This document shows, piece by piece, positions 8,741 to 16,259 of a stretch of 43,358 bases of DNA. The notes under the pieces are model-generated. The model searched no databases. It was not told where the DNA came from and was given only the letters and a program-made list of their open reading frames with translations. Both the position numbers and the translations under genes were made by a program. Position 1 is the stretch's first letter. Every line of letters starts with the position of its first letter. Source of the stretch: an uncultured Balneolaceae bacterium (GTDB taxonomy: Bacteria > Bacteroidota > Rhodothermia > Balneolales > Balneolaceae); the NCBI GenBank assembly GCA_913057825.1, contig CAJXOW010000029.1:1-43358 (forward strand). Direction: 5' to 3'.

Positions 8741-8766
8741 TTTACAACGCTTAACAGCTTTACAAC
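8741..8766. promoter_or_regulatory. Direct repeat TTTACAAC x2, 18 bp apart
   Basis: TTTACAAC occurs at 8741-8748 and again at 8759-8766, about 100 bp upstream of the minus-strand 138-aa membrane protein gene. On that strand it reads GTTGTAAA twice with an 18-bp repeat distance. A direct repeat of this length and phasing could be an operator, but this is based on one instance only. Confidence 0.25.
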
Positions 8767-8943
8767 CCTTCTGATTATCTTCACTGTATGCTCAAAACAC
8801 TTGGGATATTAATCGACTCTAAATTCCAAACAATTTACGAAGGGTTATTACACTATCATAAATATTCAGACGGCTGGTTTGTCAGAATTTAAACTAGTTG
8901 GCGTTTTTATACCTTTCTCCTTTTATATCTCTTATAATAAGCC

Positions 8944-11112
8944 CTATTTAATCAACAGCATTTTACGTGTTTTGGTAACATCCCCAGCCTCCAATTTATA
9001 GAGGTATACCCCGCTCGAAAGATGTTCGGCATCGAAGGTGACCTGGTAGGTTCCGGCGGATTTTTTACTATTGACGAGTTCAACCACTTTTCGTCCCAGT
9101 ACATCAAAAACCGTTAGCTGCACGCGGGTTGGCTGAATGACGCTATATTCAATAGTAGTCGCCGGGTTAAAGGGATTAGGATAGTTCTGTTCCAAGGTGA
9201 TATTCTGCGGCAGTGGACTGGAACGTTCCGGGGTACTCGTAAAGATTTTCGAGGGGACGTAGTTATACAAGGATAGATCGTCAATCAAGCCGTTAAAATA
9301 GGGCGTGTAATCCCCTGTTCCCCCGATCTTGAGGGAGTGTTGATTTGGGGTGGCGCCGGCATCTACCGGGTGGACGCGTTTGGCGACGGTATCTCCCGTA
9401 GCAACTTCAAGTAAATGCGCAAAAATGCGACCGGTGTCGGCCGTAAGTCCCCCGGGACCGCGAATACCTAGCTGAACGCGATACCAGGTATCCGCTTCGA
9501 TGCGTTCATTCGTACCATCCATCAGCAGACATCCCCCGGTAAATTCTCCGCAGGGATCAAGCCTGTTATTGGCGGCATAAATAGCCGGACGCACCGCCCC
9601 GTTGGGGTCGAAATTGACCTGGTAGTTGCTGTAATAGAGGGCTGACGGATCCCCTTTGGCTATAAGCCGGGTGTCCTCCGGCGGTATCGAATCTTGGGCG
9701 TAAAACTTGAAATCCAGTGTAAAATGGGTCAGTTCGTGAAAGGGTGAGGAGACCTCCAGCCAGGTGGAGTCGGCTGCGTTGAATTCTATTGCATAATCAT
9801 CGTCGCCCCCGTCGCCCTGTACATAGGCGGGATTTGCGGCAGCGCTATGAAAAGTGACGGCGGATTCATAACTCGACTGATCCGTGGGAATTCCACTGCC
9901 CTCATTAAACGGCAGATGCAAGACCCGGGAGCTGTCGCGCCATACGCCGAAATTATAGGCGTTTTGAGCAGGATTGGAACGCGGATGGGTCGCTCGTTGT
10001 CCGTCACTGGCAGTGGCTTCAATCCAGTAATCGATCTCGGAACCGACGGATTGAGAGGGGATCCGGGCCGTATATCGATTATCCGCCCCTTCTACCATGG
10101 AAAGAGTCATCCATGTTTCGCTGTCAACGCGATAATGCAGAGTCGCCGAAGTCACCTTGTTATCCCCTATAGTCTGGATCTTCGCCTTGACTTCGTAGTC
10201 TTGGTTCGTTGGCTGGTGCTCCAGTTGGGTGACTCCGGAGATAATGGGTGGCACATTGTAAGAACGGACCGTATTGCTGATGTGGATTTCGTCCAACCAA
10301 CCTCTCAGGTTATTGAAAAGCGTATCATTCTGTGGAGTGGCACCAATAAATAACGGCTGATCACTCGTTCGAGGCTGACCGGTTTGACCTGCTTTCTCAA
10401 AGTTAAATGCTTCCAGATAAACCCTTTCAAGCGAATCCGATGCATAACCGGGCAGGCGACCGGCATCGGAGGCATTCTGGTGAATCATTTGTACGATCAG
10501 CTTTTTGGATGTATCACGTAAAAACGTGACATGATACCACTCACCGATGTTAAAAAGATTATTGGGCGAGCGAATATCGATCCAGGTGCTGTCTTTTACG
10601 CTGTAATAACCGGTCATAAAATCACGATTGACACCATAAATATAAATAGAATAGTTCATCTGATAATAGGCCGCTTCGTGAGGATCACCCGGTTTCAGCA
10701 GAATTCTGGCTCGATCGGGCGGCCATCCGGTTTGACCGGTGCCGAAAGTAAAAACATTCACCCAGGCCTGCATCGTCCAACTACCGGTCAGATCCAATGA
10801 AGCCGTATCCGGAACTTGGAGGTGACTCTTATCCTCAGGAGAATCATTATCAAACCAGAGTTGCTGACCGAACACCCCGGCGCTGTCCAACGTATCAAAC
10901 GAGGTATTTCCATAGGGTTGGGCATCGGCGGTGGCGTCGACTTCGTTTTCATAATCCCCGTTGAAATGCAGTAAAAGGACGGTCGAGGAATCGGCTTGAT
11001 AGGGTCCGCCGATAGGTTGCTGTGCCTGGAGCGGTTCGATGCTGAACGCACACAGAAATACTCCCCAGAATATGAAACCTGTTATCAACTTCAGTGGCTC
11101 TCTTAACTTCAT
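8944..11112 (-). CDS. LamG-domain surface protein with T9SS type A sorting domain
   Basis: Taking ATG 11112 as start gives 722 residues and a clean signal peptide (MKLREPLKLITGFIFWG..., cleavage after LQAQ). The longer frame from 11190 adds 26 residues ahead of that signal and is rejected. Two concanavalin-A-like LamG domains are seen: about 43-285 (VLLLHFNGD ... WTMQAWVNV ... GWLDEIHIS) and about 395-620 (VLHLPFNEGSG ... LIDDLSLY), with a Fn3-like stretch between (about 295-370). The C-terminal 80 residues from NYPNPFNPATT to RKMLLIK are a T9SS sorting domain, so the protein should be exported across both membranes and attached or released. Ligand is unknown, probably carbohydrate. A decayed paralogue lies at 31729-33007. 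Confidence 0.88.
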   Translation of the reverse strand: MKLREPLKLITGFIFWGVFLCAFSIEPLQAQQPIGGPYQADSSTVLLLHFNGDYENEVDATADAQPYGNTSFDTLDSAGVFGQQLWFDNDSPEDKSHLQVPDTASLDLTGSWTMQAWVNVFTFGTGQTGWPPDRARILLKPGDPHEAAYYQMNYSIYIYGVNRDFMTGYYSVKDSTWIDIRSPNNLFNIGEWYHVTFLRDTSKKLIVQMIHQNASDAGRLPGYASDSLERVYLEAFNFEKAGQTGQPRTSDQPLFIGATPQNDTLFNNLRGWLDEIHISNTVRSYNVPPIISGVTQLEHQPTNQDYEVKAKIQTIGDNKVTSATLHYRVDSETWMTLSMVEGADNRYTARIPSQSVGSEIDYWIEATASDGQRATHPRSNPAQNAYNFGVWRDSSRVLHLPFNEGSGIPTDQSSYESAVTFHSAAANPAYVQGDGGDDDYAIEFNAADSTWLEVSSPFHELTHFTLDFKFYAQDSIPPEDTRLIAKGDPSALYYSNYQVNFDPNGAVRPAIYAANNRLDPCGEFTGGCLLMDGTNERIEADTWYRVQLGIRGPGGLTADTGRIFAHLLEVATGDTVAKRVHPVDAGATPNQHSLKIGGTGDYTPYFNGLIDDLSLYNYVPSKIFTSTPERSSPLPQNITLEQNYPNPFNPATTIEYSVIQPTRVQLTVFDVLGRKVVELVNSKKSAGTYQVTFDAEHLSSGVYLYKLEAGDVTKTRKMLLIK

Positions 11113-11197
11113 CGGGTATAACCTCTCATGGATCTTGGTGGTGAGAAGGCGATGAACAGGTAAATTGTAGATTATCTTATCAATTTTCAATAAAAAA

Positions 11198-11226
11198 CCC
11201 GACCGGCAAAGGGGTAACCGGTCGGG
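11198..11226 (-). terminator. Rho-independent terminator (minus strand)
   Basis: CCCGACCGG at 11198-11206 pairs perfectly with CCGGTCGGG at 11218-11226 over an 11-nt loop. On the minus strand the stem is followed by a run of six T (11197-11192). It ends transcription coming from the right, that is from the DUF4397 gene or from a small transcript between 11257 and 11534. Confidence 0.8.
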
Positions 11227-11256
11227 CAGGGGGTAGGAGGGAGCTATGATAAGGGA

Positions 11257-11310
11257 TTAGCCACAACTACATCGAGTTTCACTTAGTGCTTTACCCATCG
11301 CGGTTTGCAT
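11257..11310 (-). CDS. Possible 17-residue peptide ending RCSCG
   Basis: A minus-strand ATG at 11310 opens MQTAMGKALSETRCSCG and stops at 11257, 31 bp before the terminator at 11226. The frame is open upstream to 11394 (Asn-rich, NENNNNSFTS) but with no usual start codon there. The Cys-x-Cys-Gly end is the kind seen in modified peptides, but no maturation enzyme is nearby. It may be chance. Confidence 0.15.
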   Translation of the reverse strand: MQTAMGKALSETRCSCG

Positions 11311-11435
11311 GCTGGTAAAGCTATTATTGTTGTTTTCGTTGCTTTCTTTTGTCCTCTTATTCCACCTTCCAACAAGGGTCGGAGCCTGCCTTGACTACTG
11401 TCGAGGAACAGGCATACCGAAGGAAAACATTGAAC

Positions 11436-11530
11436 TCTTTCGGCTTTCACCCTTCACCTTCACGAGCGTAGCGAGTGATCGGTCCTCCCCCTTGGCCCGA
11501 CTGTGTCGGGCCGTCCCCCTCCGAAGGGGG
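11436..11530 (-). repeat. Composite 3'-end repeat, copy 1 (heptads plus paired hairpins)
   Basis: Read on the plus strand: pyrimidine heptads (GCTTTCA, CCCTTCA, CCTTCAC; 11443-11463), then CGAGCGTAGCGAGTGA, then GGTCCTCCCCCTT (11481-11493), a hairpin GGCCCGAC-TGT-GTCGGGCC (11494-11512), then CCCCCTCCGAAGGGGG (11515-11530). The element ends 4 bp before the stop codon of the minus-strand DUF4397 gene. Two further copies at 13791-13898 and 36107-36268 sit in the same position relative to their genes. Confidence 0.8.
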
Positions 11531-11534
11531 ATGT

Positions 11535-13328
11535 TTATTTCAGGAGCACCATCTTGCCTGTTTTGCTGATGGACTGGTTGCCGTTGGCTATCTGCAATCG
11601 ATAGAGATAATTTCCGGAGTTCAATCCACTGGCGTCAAAGCTGATGCTTTTGGCGGACCCGGCCGACATTCGCCCGGCCTCGATCGTTTGTACACGCTGC
11701 CCAAGCAGGTTATAGACGGTCATAGTAACATCGGCGGACGACGCCAGGTCAAACACCACCTGGGTTGAGGGATTAAACGGGTTGGGATAGTTGCCGAGGA
11801 GTCTGAATTCACTCGGCAGCCCCGCTCGTTCACCGTCAATCGAGGTAACTTGAGTTTCGGGCAGCATCACCGTAGTGCCATCCGCAAGGACCAACAGCAG
11901 TCCGAACGCCTCTCCATCGTTGTTCTGAGAAGGATCCAGGAATCCGGATGCTAACACCGCTGCCGATTGATCTCCAAGTGAAGAGACGTCCGCCCCGAAA
12001 GAGACCAACACATCTTCTGATCCGGCCGGATAGATATCGATAGTGTAGTTATTGGGAGCGACCGAGAAATAATCGGTAATGGCCGTGTAGGTGGCTCCTT
12101 CGACCAACGTTGCAACGTCACGCACTACAATATCGACAGCCGGGGCGTCGGTCGATCCATGGACGATATAAAACTGGAAATCGCCACTGGTCATCGATTG
12201 CTTACGAGCTTCGGTTTTCAGTAGAAAATTGAAGGCGGTCGAAATGCCATCCGGGTTATTCGCAAAGTTACCGGGACTCAATACTCCGCTGGCGATATAT
12301 CCATAGGTCTCCCCTTCGGCCAGAGTCGGTCGGAACGTAGTCAGGGTGTCATCCACACTACTGCTATTCCCCGGGGCAATGCCAATAGCAAGTTTCACGC
12401 CAGCCGGCAACGAAAGATACGAGGTCGCCGAACGGAATCCGAAGTCATCGATTGCCAGTTCATTATTAATATAGACATCGACCGTGTCGGCATTCGGATC
12501 GGCCGCATTGTGAATCACCTGTACGCTTGCATTGCTTGTTTCATTCGGCAGGGTGATCACGGTCCCATCAGCCAATACGGCAATCAGGGCAAACCCTTCT
12601 CCGTCCTGATTATTCGATGGATTCAGGAAGCCCGAGGCCAATACCGTCGCCGTACCACCGGCCAATCCACCCAGATCAGCCTGGAAAGAGGCGACGACCG
12701 AAAACAGGCTGGCCAACCGGATGTCCAGCATATAAGAAGCCGCCGGAACACCCAGGTAGTCGGTAATGTCTCCATAAGCCGCGTCTTCAACCAATGTAGC
12801 CACTCCGCGGGCGCCTACATCTACGGACGGGGCATCGCTGGCACCATGAACGACATTAAACTGAACCTGCTCGGAATCGGTCGATGACATGCGGGCGCCG
12901 GTATTAATCCACAGGTTGAAGCCTGTACTCTTGTCATCCGGATTATCACTGAACTGCTCCGGATCCAGGACGCCATTGGCGATAACCGTATAATTCTCGT
13001 CCGCTTCCAGCGTGATATCAAAATCCGCTATCGCGTCGTCCACCGAGCTGCTGTTTTGTCCGGCGACCGAAACCGTATGATCACCGGCGGGTAGTTCGAG
13101 GAATCCCGTAGCCGATCGAAATCCGAAATTGTCGAGTGTCAGATCGCCATTCACGTAAATATCAACCGTATCCGCTGCCGGATCTGCTGCATTGTGAATA
13201 ATCTGCACATTCGCTGTCTGTGCCTGCAATGTGCCGGTCCAACCGAACATCGACAGTGCAACGACCACCACTCCATAGGTGAGCGTGTCTCGTATCTTTT
13301 TGATGATATTACTTTTGTGTGTATTCAT
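11535..13328 (-). CDS. DUF4397-repeat surface protein with T9SS sorting domain
   Basis: Start at ATG 13328 gives 597 residues with a signal peptide (MNTHKSNIIKK... ending at about LQAQ); the frame from 13397 only adds an unlikely 23-residue leader. The mature part has four DUF4397 modules in two tandem copies of a roughly 225-residue unit: VQIIHNAADP...VDIYVNG / VVHGASDAPSVDV and VQVIHNAADP...VDVYINN / IVHGSTDAPAVDI. DUF4397 is an extracytoplasmic beta-sandwich module of unknown role. The C-terminus (NYPNPFNPSTQ to GKMVLLK, 86 aa) is a T9SS type A sorting domain. A cluster of dyad sequences lies upstream (13400-13616), so expression is probably regulated. Its 3' end carries the composite repeat and, farther on, a terminator at 11198-11226. 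Confidence 0.88.
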   Translation of the reverse strand: MNTHKSNIIKKIRDTLTYGVVVVALSMFGWTGTLQAQTANVQIIHNAADPAADTVDIYVNGDLTLDNFGFRSATGFLELPAGDHTVSVAGQNSSSVDDAIADFDITLEADENYTVIANGVLDPEQFSDNPDDKSTGFNLWINTGARMSSTDSEQVQFNVVHGASDAPSVDVGARGVATLVEDAAYGDITDYLGVPAASYMLDIRLASLFSVVASFQADLGGLAGGTATVLASGFLNPSNNQDGEGFALIAVLADGTVITLPNETSNASVQVIHNAADPNADTVDVYINNELAIDDFGFRSATSYLSLPAGVKLAIGIAPGNSSSVDDTLTTFRPTLAEGETYGYIASGVLSPGNFANNPDGISTAFNFLLKTEARKQSMTSGDFQFYIVHGSTDAPAVDIVVRDVATLVEGATYTAITDYFSVAPNNYTIDIYPAGSEDVLVSFGADVSSLGDQSAAVLASGFLDPSQNNDGEAFGLLLVLADGTTVMLPETQVTSIDGERAGLPSEFRLLGNYPNPFNPSTQVVFDLASSADVTMTVYNLLGQRVQTIEAGRMSAGSAKSISFDASGLNSGNYLYRLQIANGNQSISKTGKMVLLK

Positions 13329-13399
13329 TGTAACCTTTGTTTTAAGTGGCATGAGAAACAGGCTGGATCCACATTCACCGAACCGACCTGCATTCATTT

Positions 13400-13616
13400 T
13401 GTAACGTATATAACTTATTTCACATTACAATATACCACATGTAACACACAAAAGTCAATATGTATTACAATAATATTTTTAAATATTTTAGCTTACAGCC
13501 ATTATCAGTCTCAGTTTTTATGGGGTTGTCGAGACTGTAATTGCTTACTGTCCAACTTGCTAGGCGAGCAACATTGGACTTAATTATGTAACATTATTAA
13601 TTTATTTTATATTACA
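13400..13616. promoter_or_regulatory. Three TGTAAC-N18-ATTACA dyads
   Basis: TGTAAC at 13400, 13440 and 13587 is each followed, exactly 24 bp later, by ATTACA at 13424, 13464 and 13611. The half-sites are near-inverted (TGTAAY / RTTACA). The first two lie 72 and 112 bp upstream of the DUF4397 gene start, which reads leftward, so they overlap the likely promoter. The AT-rich spacers differ. I read them as operator sites for an unidentified dimeric or tetrameric regulator. Confidence 0.55.
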
Positions 13617-13790
13617 TAAAAGCTGTGTAGCCAATCCATGTTTGCACCTTATTATCTTCATATTAAGCCTTTAAGCTTATACATATTTGCTAATATACCG
13701 GCTACTTGTTGCAGGAAAGGTCTTCCAATAATTTGCCTCCCTTTATATGGCTGTTATTCCTGCCTTTCGCTTCAATAATAATTGAGAATT

Positions 13791-13898
13791 GCTTTCACCT
13801 TTTGCCTTTCACCTTCACGAGCGCAGCGAGTGATTGGTCCTCCCCCTTGTCCATCCCAAATTTTTTGGGATGGACCTTCCCCCTCCGAAGGGGGAAGG
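13791..13898 (-). repeat. Composite 3'-end repeat, copy 2
   Basis: Heptads GCTTTCA, CCTTTTG, CCTTTCA and CCTTCAC (13791-13818) are followed by CGAGCGCAGCGAGTGA, GGTCCTCCCCCTT (13836-13848), a perfect 12-bp hairpin GTCCATCCCAAA / TTTGGGATGGAC (13849-13875, 3-nt loop) and CCTTCCCCCT / AGGGGGAAGG (13875-13898). The last stem ends one base before the lhgO stop codon on the minus strand. The middle hairpin has a different sequence from copies 1 and 3 but the same shape. Confidence 0.85.
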
Positions 13899-13899
13899 T

Positions 13900-15099
13900 T
13901 TAGAGGTTGAATTCTTGTTTGGCTTTCTTGACGATTTCGTCGCCGATGGCGAGTCCCGCGGTGGCGGCGGGGCTGGGAGCGTTGAGGATATGGATTTCAT
14001 TGCGGGAAGTGACAAAGTTGAAGTCGTCGACTATTTCTCCGTCGGGTGTCAATGCCATGGCTCGCACGCCGGAGGGGGCTTCCTCGAGATCGCTGGCATC
14101 AATGGAAGGGATGAGTTGCTGCAGGTTGCGGACAAACGCCTTTTTGGAGAACGAACGATAGTATTCGTCCAATCCCATGCGCCAGTGCTCGCCGGCCAAT
14201 CGCCAAAAACCGGGGAAATTGACGGTTTCGATCGTCTCCTCAAGGTCGAACGACAACCGGTCGTAGCCTTCTCGCTTGAAAGCAAAGACAGCATTCGGAC
14301 CGCATTCGACTCCGCCGACCGCCATCTTGGTAAAGTGGACACCCAGAAAGGGAAAGGCCGGATTGGGCAGCGGATAAATAAGTCCGCGAACCCGGTGTTC
14401 GGCTTCCGGCGTCAACTGATAGTATTCCCCTCGAAACGGCACAATCTGAATCTCCGGGTGATATCCCGCCATTTGAGCTATATGATCACAATACAAGCCG
14501 GCGCAGTTAACCAGGTAACGTGTGACAAACTGATCGGTATCGGTCGACACCACTAAATCGTTTCCGTCGTGCTCGATGTCCCGGACCGGTTGGTCAAAAC
14601 CGAATTCGACCCCTCCTTCACGGAGCAGCTCCTCCAGTTTCCGGCACATTCCCGCAAAATCGACAATCCCTGAACAAGGCACATGAATCGCTTGAACCCC
14701 CTCGCAAAAAGGCTCAATCTTCCGCAGTTCCTGTCGGTCGATCATTCGAATCTCCTCCGGCAAGTTGACCAATCCGCGCTCATAAATCTTTTTCAGCCGC
14801 GGGATCTCTTCCTCCTCTGTCGCCACAATCACCTTGCCGCATTGTTCATAAGCCACATCATACTGCTTGCAAAACCCCTCCAGTTGATGTCGGCCGTCCA
14901 CACAATTCCGCGCCTTGTAGCTGTCAGGCTCGTAATAGATTCCCGAATGCACCACTCCCGAATTGTTCCCCGTCTGATGCGCCGCTACATGCGACTCTTT
15001 ATCCAACACCAGGATATCCAGTTCGGGGTAGGCTTTATGCAGCTTGTAAGCCGTTGAAAGACCGACAATACCGGCACCGACGATGATGAAATCTTGCAC
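13900..15099 (-). CDS. lhgO: L-2-hydroxyglutarate oxidase
   Basis: LhgO oxidises L-2-hydroxyglutarate to 2-oxoglutarate with FAD and passes electrons to the quinone pool. The 399-aa protein is a DAO-family flavoprotein: the N-terminal FIIVGAGIVGLSTAYKL nucleotide-binding motif (4-20), the family hallmark QTGNNSGVVHSGIYY (about 42-56), the central FRGEYYQL, and the C-terminal FAD-contact region around NAPSPAATAGLAIGD. Length is typical. The start is GTG at 15099, with no obvious ribosome-binding site; the frame begins directly at the expected MxDFxIVGAG. No signal peptide; the enzyme is expected at the inner face of the membrane. It is flanked by an AATCATW heptad pair upstream and the composite repeat downstream. 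Confidence 0.92.
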   Translation of the reverse strand: MQDFIIVGAGIVGLSTAYKLHKAYPELDILVLDKESHVAAHQTGNNSGVVHSGIYYEPDSYKARNCVDGRHQLEGFCKQYDVAYEQCGKVIVATEEEEIPRLKKIYERGLVNLPEEIRMIDRQELRKIEPFCEGVQAIHVPCSGIVDFAGMCRKLEELLREGGVEFGFDQPVRDIEHDGNDLVVSTDTDQFVTRYLVNCAGLYCDHIAQMAGYHPEIQIVPFRGEYYQLTPEAEHRVRGLIYPLPNPAFPFLGVHFTKMAVGGVECGPNAVFAFKREGYDRLSFDLEETIETVNFPGFWRLAGEHWRMGLDEYYRSFSKKAFVRNLQQLIPSIDASDLEEAPSGVRAMALTPDGEIVDDFNFVTSRNEIHILNAPSPAATAGLAIGDEIVKKAKQEFNL

Positions 15100-15112
15100 T
15101 TTGTGATTAATA

Positions 15113-15298
15113 ATTTATGATTTATGATTTATGATTTTTTACCAAGTGCTTCTTTAAATTTAATAGTCAGGAGAAGTTCAACTGTCTCAATCAACGCCAA
15201 ATTTAATAAAAGTTTAGGAAAATCTAATCGCTTAGAATATCTGATAAACCTCAGAGAGGTACCATCAATCATTAATCATTAATTAGAAATCATAAATT
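15113..15298. repeat. Inverted pair of AATCATW heptad arrays
   Basis: The left array (15113-15133) is three exact ATTTATG units. The right array (15267-15298) reads AATCATT, AATCATT, AATTAGA, AATCATA and AATTCC, the opposite orientation of the same 7-bp period. The arms enclose about 130 bp with no gene. The architecture copies the GGAGCNT elements although the unit sequence is unrelated. Confidence 0.65.
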
Positions 15299-15383
15299 CC
15301 CGAGCGTCAGCGAGGGCCGTGCAATAAAAATGCGGGATTTCAGTTAGAAAATGACTATTTAACTTCAATCAAAACAGGGTGAT

Positions 15384-15911
15384 ATGCGGGTGATACTTCG
15401 AAAAAGCTGGGTTTTGGTTTTGCTGCTTTTGGTTTCGGCTCAATTTGCCTGGGGACAGTCGGCTGACGAGGACGATATCAAGGCGATCCAAAATACCGAA
15501 TTTACCACCATGGATGGAGAGAAGGTTTCGATCGATGATTATGAGGGAAAGCTTCTCTTGCTGGACTTCTGGGAAACCTGGTGTTCACCCTGTCTGAAGA
15601 GTTTCAAGTATATGCAGAAAGCCCGCAGCAACTATCCCGATCATTTTGCCGTGCTGGCGATTAATCCCGGGCTGGCCGACGAGCCGAAAGATATCCAAAA
15701 ATTTCTAAACAAAAACGACTACGATTTCACGTTTGTACGTGATCCCGAAAAGCTTTACAAAACACTCGGCGTTCGGTCCTTACCCTATAAAATCTTCCTG
15801 GATCCCGAAGGAAATTACATCGAAACCAGCATCGGAAGCTTACCCGATGATTACCAACACATTGAGGATTTACTGGAGAAACACACCGATGCTGAGATCG
15901 AAACACAATAA
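15384..15911 (+). CDS. Exported thioredoxin-fold protein, TlpA/redoxin type
   Basis: The 175-aa protein has an N-terminal signal peptide (RKSWVLVLLLLVSAQFAWG, cleavage about residue 25) and one thioredoxin-like domain. The sequence LLDFWETWCSPCLKSF at about 57-72 contains the WCxxC redox pair, preceded by a TMDGEKVSIDDYEGK strand typical of TlpA/AhpC-TSA proteins, and the cis-Pro loop is in VRSLPYKIFLD. It should act in the periplasm as a thiol reductant or oxidant, for example in cytochrome maturation, but the partner is unknown. AGGGTGAT just before the ATG may be its ribosome-binding site. The stop codon lies inside a 9-bp inverted repeat (AAACACAAT 15901-15909 / ATTGTGTTT 15927-15935). 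Confidence 0.85.
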   Translation: MRVILRKSWVLVLLLLVSAQFAWGQSADEDDIKAIQNTEFTTMDGEKVSIDDYEGKLLLLDFWETWCSPCLKSFKYMQKARSNYPDHFAVLAINPGLADEPKDIQKFLNKNDYDFTFVRDPEKLYKTLGVRSLPYKIFLDPEGNYIETSIGSLPDDYQHIEDLLEKHTDAEIETQ

Positions 15912-16259
15912 AACCTGATATTAACCATTGTGTTTTGTATACTTGGTTGTTTTATAACAGCGGGCTGCTTTGTGAAATTTTGAATTTTGAATTGGATACG
16001 CTCCGCAGCGGGTTTGTTGTTTTGAAGCCTGTTTAAAAGCAAGGATGACTGTATTATCAGGAACGATCTTGAGAGTATTTTCGGGTGAGTGAATGGATCA
16101 CCGGCTCATTATTTCTTCGAGCTTTCAGCTTTGAACTGAAAAACAGGGAGCGTGGAGCCTGGAGCTTGGAGCCTAAAATATTGATGTAATTCCTATAAGT
16201 ACCTATTTTTATTACAATTAAACGCAAATTTCAATAAAAACAAGAAGTCAACGAAATTC
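15912..16259. other. Intergenic upstream of ahcY
   Basis: This gap holds the right arm of the inverted repeat at the previous stop codon, two AATTTTG heptads (15976-15989), two AGCTTTN heptads (16120-16133) and the GGAGCNT array at 16147-16174. The last 80 bp are AT-rich, with TGTAAT (16185) and ATTACA (16211), and should contain the ahcY promoter. I looked for SAH or SAM riboswitch signatures and did not find one. Confidence 0.45.
16147..16174. repeat. GGAGCNT heptad array (single)
   Basis: Four perfect tandem units, GGAGCGT, GGAGCCT, GGAGCTT and GGAGCCT, lie 86 bp upstream of the ahcY start codon. No inverted partner is seen within 400 bp. Confidence 0.8.

Noticed and set aside
15936..16259. 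SAH or SAM riboswitch upstream of ahcY
   Set aside because: None of the conserved core sequences of the known classes can be found; the stretch is taken up by heptad repeats and AT-rich DNA.
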